Assembly: GCA_027492255.1 (NCBI GenBank)
Contig: JAPUFB010000006.1
Location: 1 to 49,745 of the forward strand
Origin: Candidatus Saccharimonadota bacterium
Lineage (GTDB): Bacteria; Patescibacteriota; Saccharimonadia; Saccharimonadales; Saccharimonadaceae
Length of the DNA: 49,745 nt
Direction: 5' to 3'
The notes below the pieces were generated by a model. It saw only the letters and a program-made list of their open reading frames with translations, had not been told where the DNA came from and ran no database searches. This document shows positions 26,009 through 33,350 of this stretch, piece after piece (the stretch's first letter is position 1; each line of letters opens with the position of its first letter). Made by a program: the position numbers and the translations under genes.

Positions 26009-26037
26009 ATATTAGCATAAATAACAATCTATGTCAA
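26009..26037 (-). promoter_or_regulatory. Strong promoter of the 43-residue gene
   Basis: On the minus strand: TTGACA (26032-26037), a 17-nt spacer and TAATAT (26009-26014). It is one of the best -35/-10 matches in the window. The ATG begins 7 nt after the -10 box, where transcription itself would begin. Confidence 0.85.
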
Positions 26038-26179
26038 TAAGCACGAGGAGTATGTGATATATCATGAAGTGAATATGGGCCGAATTACCGGTTACAACAA
26101 TAATACGGACAATGATATATATTTTTTTAAAAACATATAATTTTGATGTGGAAAAGCACAGACAGTACAGCGGATAACA

Positions 26180-26221
26180 CCAAAGAAAATACCCTCCTAA
26201 ATAGGAAGGTATTTTCTTTGG
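26180..26221 (-). terminator. Terminator fused to the tRNA-Val 3' end
   Basis: CAAAGAAAATACC (26181-26193) pairs with GGTATTTTCTTTG (26208-26220), with an inner TCCT/AGGA pair. Its outer arm includes the CCA of tRNA-Val, repeating the arrangement at tRNA-Asp. Confidence 0.88.
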
Positions 26222-26295
26222 TGGGCGATATAGGATTCGAACCTATCACCTCAACAACGTCAATGTTGCGCTCTAGCCAAATGAGCTAATCGCCC
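26219..26295 (-). tRNA. tRNA-Val (GAC)
   Basis: Acceptor GGGCGAU with AUCGCCC, discriminator A, encoded CCA; anticodon stem CAACA/TGTTG with loop U-U-GAC-G-U; T arm ATAGG/CCTAT. A TATACT -10 box on the minus strand lies at 26310-26315. Pieces of its 5' half recur just upstream. Confidence 0.95.
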
Positions 26296-26345
26296 GTATA
26301 TATACGGAAAGTATACCAAAAGGTGCATTGAGCTTAGTATTCTTT

Positions 26346-26407
26346 ATTTGGCTAGAGCGCAAGCGCTATTATGTATGCGCTAATGGCTTTCCAAATGAGC
26401 TAATCGC
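26346..26407. repeat. Rearranged copies of tRNA-Val 5' half
   Basis: The 17-nt stretch 26391-26407 is an exact direct copy of 26277-26293 (tRNA-Val D-arm region), and similarity continues into the flank (AAAGTATACCAAAA versus AAAGCATACCAAAA). The 17-nt stretch 26346-26362 is an exact inverted copy of 26266-26282 (D-loop to anticodon stem). Together they form a stem (ATTTGG/CCAAAT and AGCGC/GCGCT). No full cloverleaf can be built, so this is a tRNA remnant, not a gene. Confidence 0.8.
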
Positions 26408-26453
26408 TCGAACAGGTAAAAGCATACCAAAAACAGAGATAAATCGCAAGATA

Positions 26454-26462
26454 TGGTATACT
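26454..26462 (+). promoter_or_regulatory. Extended -10 promoter for thrS
   Basis: TGG followed by TATACT (26457-26462) makes an extended -10 element; no convincing -35 was found. Expected transcription start is near 26469, giving a 190-nt leader before thrS. Confidence 0.55.
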
Positions 26463-26468
26463 TTTCTT

Positions 26469-26659
26469 GTAGAAGCGTTGAGGCGGATTAACCACCCGCG
26501 GAGCGACCGTCGGCTAGAGAGAAACGTACGTTATCGTGTCTCGAAGAGTGAAAGTTTTCGGTGGAACAGTCTGCAACAGTTGTGGACCCGGGAACATGCT
26601 GAGGATACAAGTATCCTATACGGCATGTTTTTAATTTTATATAGAGGAGATAACGATCT
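26469..26659 (+). promoter_or_regulatory. Structured thrS leader with attenuator-like hairpin
   Basis: The leader contains several stems (GCGG/CCGC near 26483-26499; GAGA...ACG/CGT...TCTC near 26517-26542). It then has GGTGGAAC, resembling the T-box core GGTGGNAC, with UGGA at 26562-26565; a second UGGA is at 26583-26586. UGGA is exactly complementary to the UCCA end of the tRNA-Thr in this window. A terminator-like hairpin follows: AACATGC (26593-26599) with GCATGTT (26623-26629), inner GGATAC/GTATCC, then a T-rich run. An AGAGGAGA ribosome binding site follows. The layout suits a T-box or another threonine-responsive attenuator. Full T-box stem I features were not identified, so this stays a candidate. 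Confidence 0.5.
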
Positions 26660-28501
26660 ATGAACGACGAACAACTATACGCGATGCGACACAGCCTGGC
26701 TCATATTACCGCTCAGGCAGTACGACATCTGTGGCCGGAGGCAAAATTTGGCGTTGGACCGGTTGTTGAGAACGGTTTTTATTATGATATCGATCTCGGT
26801 AGCACTAAGGTCTCAGAAGACGACTTTAAGCGTATTGAAAAAGAGATGCGCACAATTATCAATAAGGACTATGCTTTTGAGCGCTCAGAAAAGCTGATCG
26901 ACGATGCAATTAATTGGGCAAAAACAGAGGAGCAGCCATACAAAGAAGAGCTCCTGAATGATTTAAAGCGCGCAGGTACGACTATAGCAAAAGAGCTCGA
27001 TAGCGCAGAGCTCGGACTTGCGATGGACGGTGATAGTGCGGTTGAGAATGTCTCTTTTTACACCGACGGAGACTTTACTGACCTCTGTCGAGGACCTCAC
27101 GCCGAAACAACAGGTAAAGTCGGTGCATTTAAGCTCATGAGGGTAGCTGGGGCGTATTGGCGGGGCAAGGAAACTAATCCTCAGATGCAACGGCTCTATG
27201 GTATTGCATTTGCGACGCAGGATGAGCTTGATTTACACCTGAAGATGCTCGAAGAAGCAAAAAAACGTGATCACCGTAAGCTTGGGCAGGAACTTGACCT
27301 CTTTACGTTTTCGCCACTTGTGGGTGCGGGACTGCCGTTATTCACACCAAGAGGAACGGTGCTGCGTGAAGAATTAACTAATTTTGCTGAAGGTTTGCGA
27401 AAAACGGCCGGTTTTCAGCGAGTGAGTATTCCGCATATTACAAAGACTGGACTCTATAAAGTATCAGGGCACTGGGATAAGTTTGGGGAAGAGCTCTTCT
27501 TAGTTAAAAGCCAAGAGACGAATGATGAGTTCGCTCTTAAACCCATGAACTGCCCTCATCACAACCAGATATACACCTCACAGCCACGCAGCTATCGTGA
27601 CCTTCCTGTACGATATTTCGAGACAACAACAGTGTATCGAGACGAAAAAACAGGTGAACTCGGCGGTCTTGCTAGAGTGCGTTCAATTTCTCAAGATGAT
27701 AGCCATGTCTACGCAAGGAGAGATCAGCTCGAGGGAGAGGTTTCTGCATTGATTGGCGATGTTCAGACCCTCTACGCGACACTCGGGATGTCACTGAGAG
27801 CACGACTTAGCTACCGAGACGCAAGCGGTAAATATTTCGGGGAACAATCTTTATGGGATCTTGCTCAGGGAATCATTAAAGATGTTGCTGTTAAGAATGA
27901 ACTCAATTTCTTTGAAGCAGAAGGGGAAGCTGCTTTCTATGGTCCAAAGATTGATTTCATGGCGACCGATGCGATCGGCCGCGAACATCAAGTAGCAACT
28001 ATCCAACTAGATTTTGTGCAGCCAGAACGATTCGAGCTTGAGTATACAAATGAACAAGGCAATAAAGATCGTCCAGTCATGATTCACTGTGCGATACTTG
28101 GTTCAATCGAGCGCTTCCTGAGCGTCTATATTGAGCACACTGCCGGACGTTTTCCAGTCTGGCTCGCTCCTGAGCAGTTGCGAATTATTCAGGTCAAAGA
28201 CAGTGAAGAAGTGAAGCTATTTGTACAACAACTATATACCCTCGCTCGTCAAAATGACATCAGAGTAACCATAGATGACAGTAATGAGTCTGTGGGAAAA
28301 AAGATACGAACAGCCGAACTCTGGAAGATTCCGTACACGCTTGTTATAGGGGAGAAAGAAGTCAACGATGCAAAAATTACACCACGAGTACGAACGGACT
28401 TAGCCGTTGATGGACGTGAAGACAAGGCGTATGAAATTGACCAATTTCTAAAAAGCCTCACTAACGAAATACGGGGACGAGTAAGTAAATCTTCGTTGTA
28501 G
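26660..28501 (+). CDS. thrS: Threonyl-tRNA synthetase lacking the TGS domain
   Basis: ThrRS charges tRNA-Thr and edits mischarged serine. The 613-residue protein begins directly at the editing domain (HSLAH at residues 11-15, later DLCRGPH), so the usual N-terminal TGS domain of about 60 residues is missing. Upstream sequence is a non-coding leader, so this is not a mis-set start. The class II core follows: MNCPHHNQIY (zinc Cys), motif 2 YRDEKTGELGGLARVRSISQDDSH, and motif 3 GSIERFLSVYIEH, with HCAILGS where HRAILGS is usual. A C-terminal anticodon-binding domain starts near residue 510. The length and lack of TGS are uncommon outside reduced genomes. Its leader may sense tRNA-Thr charging. 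Confidence 0.95.
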   Translation: MNDEQLYAMRHSLAHITAQAVRHLWPEAKFGVGPVVENGFYYDIDLGSTKVSEDDFKRIEKEMRTIINKDYAFERSEKLIDDAINWAKTEEQPYKEELLNDLKRAGTTIAKELDSAELGLAMDGDSAVENVSFYTDGDFTDLCRGPHAETTGKVGAFKLMRVAGAYWRGKETNPQMQRLYGIAFATQDELDLHLKMLEEAKKRDHRKLGQELDLFTFSPLVGAGLPLFTPRGTVLREELTNFAEGLRKTAGFQRVSIPHITKTGLYKVSGHWDKFGEELFLVKSQETNDEFALKPMNCPHHNQIYTSQPRSYRDLPVRYFETTTVYRDEKTGELGGLARVRSISQDDSHVYARRDQLEGEVSALIGDVQTLYATLGMSLRARLSYRDASGKYFGEQSLWDLAQGIIKDVAVKNELNFFEAEGEAAFYGPKIDFMATDAIGREHQVATIQLDFVQPERFELEYTNEQGNKDRPVMIHCAILGSIERFLSVYIEHTAGRFPVWLAPEQLRIIQVKDSEEVKLFVQQLYTLARQNDIRVTIDDSNESVGKKIRTAELWKIPYTLVIGEKEVNDAKITPRVRTDLAVDGREDKAYEIDQFLKSLTNEIRGRVSKSSL

Positions 28502-28508
28502 AAAAGTC

Positions 28509-29138
28509 ATGAAGAAGAAAAAACTTATTATCGCAATCGACTTTGATGACGTCATCGTTTTGACGGGTAATCGTCAAGTTGAGTATTACAATGAGACGTA
28601 TAGGCAGAGTGTTCACCCGAGACATTTTTATAGCACTGCGACAACTGAAACCTGGGGGACAGATGATGACCAGCTCGTCATAGATCGAATAGCCAAACAC
28701 ACGATGAGCGAGGAGTTTGCCCAAACTCCTCCGACTGAGGAGTCAATTCAGGCCATTCATCACTTGGCTCAATATCATGAGCTTCACATAGTTACTGGAC
28801 GGCCACAATCTATTGAGGGCGCAACGCTTGCTACAATAGACAAGTATTTTAAGGGGTGTTTTAAAACCGTCGAACACACCAATATGTATACACCTTCTAC
28901 ACTTGATCTGGTTCGGAGAGCAAAAGGCGATGTTTGCAAAGATTTACAGGTAGATATATTTATCGACGATCACGTCGGCCATTGTCGATCAGTACAAGAA
29001 GCCGGTATCTCAGAAATAATAGTCTTCGGTGATTACGACTGGAATCGTCACGAATCCTTAGGTCCCGGTATGATTCGTTGTGTCGATTGGTCGGCTGTGC
29101 TCAAAGAGGTAGAGCGTGTCAGTGATGCCGGATTCTAG
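28509..29138 (+). CDS. HAD-superfamily phosphatase (5'-deoxyribonucleotidase-like)
   Basis: This 209-residue protein carries HAD motif I as IAIDFDDVIV (nucleophile D11, acid D13), motif II as LHIVTGRP, and motif IV as IFIDDHVGHC. The DFDDV start and overall size resemble the NT5C/YqfW-type 5'(3')-nucleotidases, which dephosphorylate deoxynucleotides, but other small phosphatases fit too. It begins 7 nt after thrS and overlaps the following alkyltransferase-like gene by 23 nt, so it belongs to the thrS-miaA operon. Confidence 0.8.
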   Translation: MKKKKLIIAIDFDDVIVLTGNRQVEYYNETYRQSVHPRHFYSTATTETWGTDDDQLVIDRIAKHTMSEEFAQTPPTEESIQAIHHLAQYHELHIVTGRPQSIEGATLATIDKYFKGCFKTVEHTNMYTPSTLDLVRRAKGDVCKDLQVDIFIDDHVGHCRSVQEAGISEIIVFGDYDWNRHESLGPGMIRCVDWSAVLKEVERVSDAGF

Positions 29139-29433
29139 TTTCAAAGAGCAGGTCTATTCACTTGTTGCGGTTATTCCATATGGGAGGGTGATGACCTATG
29201 GTGATATTGCAGTACTCGCCGGCCACCCTCGAGCAGCAAGACAAGTAGGTGGGTTGGCTCATTTTGGACCCACGGATTTACCGTGGCATAGAGTGGTTAA
29301 TAGACGAGGTGAGTGTGCGAGCGGCTACTACGGGGGCAAGGAGGGGCATAGGCAGATGCTTCAGGCTGAAGATGTAGATATTGTTGAGTATCGAGTAGTG
29401 AATTTTGCCACCCTTCGCTGGAGACCAGGATGA
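29116..29433 (+). CDS. Alkyltransferase-like DNA-repair protein (ATL)
   Basis: This 105-residue protein is the DNA-binding domain of the O6-alkylguanine transferase family: FKEQVYSLVAVIPYGRVMTYGDIA, then RAARQVGGLAH and PWHRVVNRRG. The active-site Cys of the PCHRV motif is replaced by Trp (W57), the hallmark of ATL proteins. These bind alkylated guanine without repairing it and hand lesions to nucleotide excision repair. The start is GTG at 29116, inside the upstream gene, with AGAGG placed 6 nt before it; ATG 29125 is possible. Its stop overlaps miaA by ATGA. No second repair domain is present. Confidence 0.9.
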   Translation: MSVMPDSSFKEQVYSLVAVIPYGRVMTYGDIAVLAGHPRAARQVGGLAHFGPTDLPWHRVVNRRGECASGYYGGKEGHRQMLQAEDVDIVEYRVVNFATLRWRPG

Positions 29434-30332
29434 ATTCCACACAATTCCGGCCACTCCTGGTGTTGACGGGTCCGACCGCGAGTGGTAAAAGTTCATTAGC
29501 AATGAAGCTTGCACAAGTATACGATGGAGAAATTATTTGTGCTGATTCAAGAACTGTTTATAAAGGTATGGACATTGGTACCGCCAAGCCAAGTAAGCAT
29601 GACCAAAAAAAAATTCGACACCATTTATTGGATATCGTAGAGCCAAATGAAAAATTTACCGTGTATGATTTTCAGCGTCTTGCAAGAAACGCGATTGAAG
29701 ATATCTATTCGAGGGGGCGTATTCCATTCCTTGTTGGGGGGACAGGCTTATATATAGATAGTGTTATCTTAGACTATGAGCTTGGCAGGGAAGCGGACGA
29801 ATCCCTGCGCAAAGAGCTTGAAGAATTGTCTATTGATACACTGCAGAAGATGATTATTAAACAACGATTAGTTATGCCAAATAACATGTTGAATAAAAGA
29901 CATCTTATACGATGCATCGAAAATGCCGGATACTCAACCTCAAGGAAGTCCTCTCCTGATGGTAATGTAATCGTTGTTGCAATTTCAACAGAAAAATCAG
30001 AACTTCTTAGCAAGATATCATTCAGAATCGAAGGCATGCTTACGGCGGGGATTATCCCGGAAACTGAGAAATTATTACAACAGTATGGTAACCAGTGCGA
30101 AGCAATGAAGGGTAATATCTACTCACTCGTTCAACGGTATGTGCAACAAGAATTGTCACTTGATGAACTAAAAGAGCAAGCAAAAACACAGGACTGGCAT
30201 TTAGCCAAGCGACAGCTGACCTGGCTGCGACGTCATGATTTTGTACATTGGCAGTCTATAAAGAACGCGGAAAGCTTTATTGGTAACGCACTGGATGAAC
30301 AACAAATACGTGACTCGCGCAACGCAAAGTGA
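29430..30332 (+). CDS. miaA: tRNA dimethylallyltransferase MiaA
   Basis: MiaA adds a dimethylallyl group to A37 of tRNAs that read UNN codons. The 300-residue protein has the P-loop LTGPTASGKSSLA (about residues 11-23), the DSRTVYKGMDIGTAKP signature with its catalytic Asp, HHLLDIVEPNEKFTVYDF, and the dimethylallyl-diphosphate region FLVGGTGLYIDSVI. A basic helix-rich stretch with LTWLRRHDFVHW closes the protein. It overlaps the upstream ATL gene (ATGA), placing it in the same operon as thrS. Confidence 0.95.
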   Translation: MNSTQFRPLLVLTGPTASGKSSLAMKLAQVYDGEIICADSRTVYKGMDIGTAKPSKHDQKKIRHHLLDIVEPNEKFTVYDFQRLARNAIEDIYSRGRIPFLVGGTGLYIDSVILDYELGREADESLRKELEELSIDTLQKMIIKQRLVMPNNMLNKRHLIRCIENAGYSTSRKSSPDGNVIVVAISTEKSELLSKISFRIEGMLTAGIIPETEKLLQQYGNQCEAMKGNIYSLVQRYVQQELSLDELKEQAKTQDWHLAKRQLTWLRRHDFVHWQSIKNAESFIGNALDEQQIRDSRNAK

Positions 30333-30366
30333 TACTATGAGTGTGAAAATATGATAGGGGAAGACA

Positions 30367-30966
30367 GTGATTGACGCATTATTTGGTTCAAAAACGCGAG
30401 TAAAATTATTGCACCTCTTCTTAAATAACCCAAACAGGGCGTTTTATGTAAGAGAAATTACGCGCAAAATCGACGAACAGATTAACTCAGTACGACGTGA
30501 ACTCGCGAATATGTTGAGTGTGGGTATTATTAAGAGCGAAGAATCAAATAACAGGCTATACTATGAAGTCAATCAAGAGTATATACACTATGAACCAATG
30601 CGACAGATATTTGCAGATACAAGCCTTGAATCAAGGGCTCTAGGCGAAACAGCTGAGAGGGGTGCGGATACAAATAAATTTATCAAAGCACTAGGCGATG
30701 TGAGAGTAGTTATCTTTTCTGGTAAACTTGTTCACGGATCAATTTCCGAAGTAGATGTTGTTATTGCTGGATCGGTCAATAAAACACAAGCGAAGAAATA
30801 TATATCTGCGCTAGAAAAAGAAGAAGGTAGATCGCTGGCGTATGTAGTAATGGAGTACCAGGATTTTTACTACCGTCTAAGTATAAAAGACCGCTTTGTT
30901 AGCTCAATAATTAATACTAAGCATGCAGTCATTGTCGACACTGAACATATATTGCACGAGAATTAG
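30367..30966 (+). CDS. Winged-helix protein with nucleotidyltransferase-like C-terminus
   Basis: The first 75 residues form a winged helix (SKTRVKLLHLFLNNPNRAFYVREITRKIDEQINSVRRELANMLSVGIIKSEESNNRLYYEVN), like ArsR-type regulators. The rest (VRVVIFSGKLVHGSISEVDVVIAGSV) resembles a minimal nucleotidyltransferase fold of MNT/HTH fusions but lacks the usual GSxxxxSD catalytic triad, so catalysis is doubtful. It starts at GTG 30367 with GGGGA 5-6 nt upstream. It is followed 11 nt later by the MBL-fold gene, so they may be one unit. Targets are unknown. Confidence 0.7.
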   Translation: MIDALFGSKTRVKLLHLFLNNPNRAFYVREITRKIDEQINSVRRELANMLSVGIIKSEESNNRLYYEVNQEYIHYEPMRQIFADTSLESRALGETAERGADTNKFIKALGDVRVVIFSGKLVHGSISEVDVVIAGSVNKTQAKKYISALEKEEGRSLAYVVMEYQDFYYRLSIKDRFVSSIINTKHAVIVDTEHILHEN

Positions 30967-30977
30967 GAGGAAGAAAT

Positions 30978-31607
30978 ATGGACTTTGAATATAAAGGTGC
31001 TAACTGCGTTGTGATCACATCAAAAAACGCTAAGGTGGTGATAGATGGAAAACTTTCAGGTGTTGGCCTAAAGGATGTAATGCCGAAAGACAGTATCGCC
31101 GTAACAACCCAGGATAACTTTAAACCGCAACTGTCAGAGGATAATATCAGTGTTGATCAGCCAGGCGAGTATGAAATTCGCGACATCTCATTCAAAGGAG
31201 TAGCCGCGGAGCGAATGATTGATTATGACAAGAGTATGAACGCGACGATGTATCGCATCGCCTATAGCGACCTGTCTGTTGGAGTTGTTGGTCATGTAGC
31301 AGTACCCCTTACTGAAGAACAGCTCGAGCAACTCGGTCTCGTTGATGTATTAATTATTCCAGTTGGCGGACATGGGTACACTCTTGATGCTAGCCAAGCT
31401 ATGCAGGTCGTACGTCAAATCGAGCCAAAAGTCGTCATAGCGACACATTATATGGATTCAGCCGTGAAGTATGAAGTAGAACAAGACGGGTTAGACGAGT
31501 TTATTAAAGAGTATGCAGGCAATGTCGAAGAGACATCAAAGTGGAAGGTAAAGAACGGCGTACTCCCAGAAGGAAACACGCTCGTGAAATTGTTGCGTAC
31601 AGCTTAG
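30978..31607 (+). CDS. MBL-fold metal-dependent hydrolase-like protein
   Basis: This 209-residue protein belongs to the beta-lactamase fold group with UlaG-like members (Lactamase_B_3). It has beta-strand patterns (NCVVITSKNAKVVIDG), the QPGEYEIRDISFKGVAAE strand, LVDVLIIPVGGHGYTLDA and PKVVIATHYMDSAVKYE near the C-terminus. The canonical HxHxDH zinc motif is not visible, and GGHGYTLDASQA together with ATHYMD may supply the remaining metal ligands. Enzyme activity is therefore uncertain. AGGAGG lies just upstream of the ATG. It ends before a bidirectional terminator shared with rpmB. Confidence 0.78.
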   Translation: MDFEYKGANCVVITSKNAKVVIDGKLSGVGLKDVMPKDSIAVTTQDNFKPQLSEDNISVDQPGEYEIRDISFKGVAAERMIDYDKSMNATMYRIAYSDLSVGVVGHVAVPLTEEQLEQLGLVDVLIIPVGGHGYTLDASQAMQVVRQIEPKVVIATHYMDSAVKYEVEQDGLDEFIKEYAGNVEETSKWKVKNGVLPEGNTLVKLLRTA

Positions 31608-31628
31608 TTAGTTTACTAAAAAATAGCA

Positions 31629-31661
31629 AAAACACTCTCCTTGGAAATCGGAGAGTGTTTT
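31629..31661. terminator. Bidirectional terminator between MBL gene and rpmB
   Basis: AAAACACTCTCC (31629-31640) pairs with GGAGAGTGTTTT (31650-31661) around a 9-nt loop, with A and T runs outside. Genes converge on it. Confidence 0.9.
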
Positions 31662-31678
31662 TATATACCTGCGAATAA

Positions 31679-31873
31679 TTAGCTAAGAATGCCTTTTTTC
31701 TTCAGGGTACGGATAGCTTGTGTCGAAAGTGTCATTGTCACTTTTTGACCATCAATAGCAAATGTCTTCTTCTGGAGATTTGGTTTAAAGACACGTTTAG
31801 TGCGCCTTAAGCTAAAACTGACATTATTGCCGTATTGCTTTCCTTTACCGGTGAGTTCACATCGTGATGCCAT
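31679..31873 (-). CDS. rpmB: 50S ribosomal protein bL28
   Basis: This 64-residue protein matches bL28 from its start: MASRCELTGKGKQYGNNVSF, SLRRTKRVFKPNLQKKTF and a basic C-terminal helix RTLKKKG. The zinc-binding Cys residues of some homologues are reduced to one Cys at position 5. It stands alone on the minus strand, with a terminator after it. Confidence 0.95.
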   Translation of the reverse strand: MASRCELTGKGKQYGNNVSFSLRRTKRVFKPNLQKKTFAIDGQKVTMTLSTQAIRTLKKKGILS

Positions 31874-31955
31874 AATAATTTTTTCCTTTACAACCGTTCT
31901 ATACTACTGTTTTTCTCCTCAAGAGTCAAGAGGTAATGATATACTGTTTATGACT

Positions 31956-32603
31956 ATGAATATCGATTTTGCATATATCTTCACTATTCTTGCAGTTATT
32001 TTGTTGTCTATGACACTTCATGAGGCGATGCATGGATACATGGCATACTGGCTTGGTGATGATACTGCGAAAGCCAGTGGGCGCTTAACACTCAATCCTC
32101 TTGCGCACATTGATCCTTTTCTGACGATCATACTTCCGCTATCGCTTGCTCTTATGGGTCTTCCGGTATTCGGTGGAGCGAAGCCCGTACCATTTAACCC
32201 ATCACGCGTTCGCTACGGAGATATGGGAGCGGCACTCGTAGGTCTGGCGGGTCCTCTCACTAACTTTGTTCTGGCGTTTGTTTTCTTTAGCTTCTTTGTA
32301 CTCATGGGTACGCCAAGTGTCTCTACGATTCAGGGTATGGTGTTGCAGGCAGGGATATATGTCAACCTAGGCTTCTTCGTCTTCAATATGCTGCCGCTAC
32401 CACCGCTCGATGGATCACGCGTACTATATGCGCTAGCGCCGGATGCGGTACGACGCGTCATGGAGACAATTGAACAATATGGTATCTTTTTCGTATTCAT
32501 CGTCGTGCTTCTCTTTAGTCAGCCAATTGGTATATTTATATCAAATGCTATACGCTTTTTTGTTCAGCTCTTTGCGGCTCTCTTTGGAATCACAATGATA
32601 TAA
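31956..32603 (+). CDS. Site-2 protease family (M50) membrane metalloprotease
   Basis: This 215-residue polytopic protein has the zinc motif HEAMH at residues 22-26 inside the first membrane segment and a second conserved LPLPPLDGSR motif (family NPDG-type) supplying the third ligand. It is a short YwhC-like version without PDZ. Such enzymes cut membrane-bound substrates, often regulators. I chose ATG 31956 because a TATACT box (31940-31945) puts the transcription start at about 31952, so an upstream ATG at 31950 would be outside or at the edge of the mRNA. Its end carries the promoter of the next RNA. Confidence 0.85.
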   Translation: MNIDFAYIFTILAVILLSMTLHEAMHGYMAYWLGDDTAKASGRLTLNPLAHIDPFLTIILPLSLALMGLPVFGGAKPVPFNPSRVRYGDMGAALVGLAGPLTNFVLAFVFFSFFVLMGTPSVSTIQGMVLQAGIYVNLGFFVFNMLPLPPLDGSRVLYALAPDAVRRVMETIEQYGIFFVFIVVLLFSQPIGIFISNAIRFFVQLFAALFGITMI

Positions 32604-32610
32604 TAGGAAG

Positions 32611-32765
32611 TGTCCTCCTGCGGTGCTTGTGACATATTGATTTCCTTATATCACTTGGAAGGGAACTCTAATGACTGTATCCCGTGGGATGCAGTTGCGA
32701 GTACCCACCTTGCATATACGCGAGGAATCCAATTGAGTCCAAGCGCGACTTGCGGGAGGGCGCTT
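32611..32765 (+). ncRNA. Structured RNA with long terminal stem (6S RNA candidate)
   Basis: A TATAAT box at 32599-32604, overlapping the M50 stop codon, sets the expected 5' end near 32611. The ends pair: a 10-bp stem from GTCCTCCTGC at the 5' side with GCGGGAGGGC at the 3' side, then GCTTG with CAAGC after an asymmetric bulge. Inside are a GTGA/TCAC hairpin, a TTGGA/TCCAA stem, and a 10-bp hairpin ACTGTATCCC/GGGATGCAGT. A terminal stem, internal loops and a length of about 155 nt fit 6S RNA, which binds RNA polymerase as a promoter mimic. No SRP motif was found. The naming is tentative; that it is a real structured RNA is more secure. Confidence 0.55.
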
Positions 32766-32771
32766 TGTTTA

Positions 32772-32848
32772 CAGGGTGTAGCTTAGTCCGGTAAAGCGCT
32801 GCGCTGGGGGTGCAGAGATCGGAGGTTCAAATCCTCTCATCCTGACCA
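32772..32848 (+). tRNA. tRNA-Pro (GGG)
   Basis: Acceptor CAGGGUG with CAUCCUG, discriminator A and encoded CCA; anticodon stem CTGCG/TGCAG with loop C-U-GGG-G-G; T arm GGAGG/CCTCT. It follows the 6S-like RNA by a few nucleotides and may share its transcript. Confidence 0.94.
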
Positions 32849-32987
32849 TGATATATAGTAGACATAATTACATCGAAATTTAATATTTTACGAATAAGAC
32901 TATAGACAATATATTCAGAAAATTGTTCAGTACTTCCTATAGATTGATGTTATTTATTCTACGACCGGACAATGATATAATAGGTGG

Positions 32988-33347
32988 GTTAGAGTGCTGA
33001 ACGATCGCCCGTTCTAATAAGATGCGGGAGGAAAGTCCGGGCAGCATAGAACATTGACAGTTGCTAACGGCAACCGGGGGTGACCCTAGGGAAAGTGCCA
33101 CAGAAACAAAACCACTGATGCGCCTAGCGCAAAAGTAAGGGTGAAACGCGCGGTGTAAGAGACCGTAGTTCTGTACGGTGACGCACAGGAGAGGTAAACC
33201 CTGTCTGCTGCAAGGCGGTTCATGACTTTCGTTAAGAGAGGGCTGTTCGCTACCTCATGAACCATTTAAGCCGCTTGATCCTGCTGGCAACAGCAGGACT
33301 AGATAGATGATCGTTCTCGACGGAACCCGGCTTACAGGTGCTCTAAC
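32988..33347 (+). ncRNA. rnpB: RNase P RNA (class A)
   Basis: The ribozyme that matures tRNA 5' ends. Diagnostic parts are GAGGAAAGTCCGGGC near the 5' end, ACAGAAA in the conserved core, AGTAAGGGTGAAACG, GGTAAACCC, and the closing pairing of GTTAGAG (32988-32994) with CTCTAAC at the 3' end (33341-33347). A perfect TATAAT lies at 32976-32981. It is followed at once by a terminator. Confidence 0.95.
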
Positions 33348-33350
33348 AAC

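Noticed and set aside
26328-26663. 111-codon plus-strand ORF before thrS
   Set aside because: It covers tRNA fragments and the structured thrS leader, has no ribosome binding site, and overlaps the thrS start. It looks spurious.
32611-32765. SRP RNA as identity of the structured RNA
   Set aside because: A GGAAGGGAA string resembles the SRP GNAR loop area, but its flanks do not pair into helix 8, and the opposite strand of the symmetric loop (AGCAG/GUCAG) is missing.
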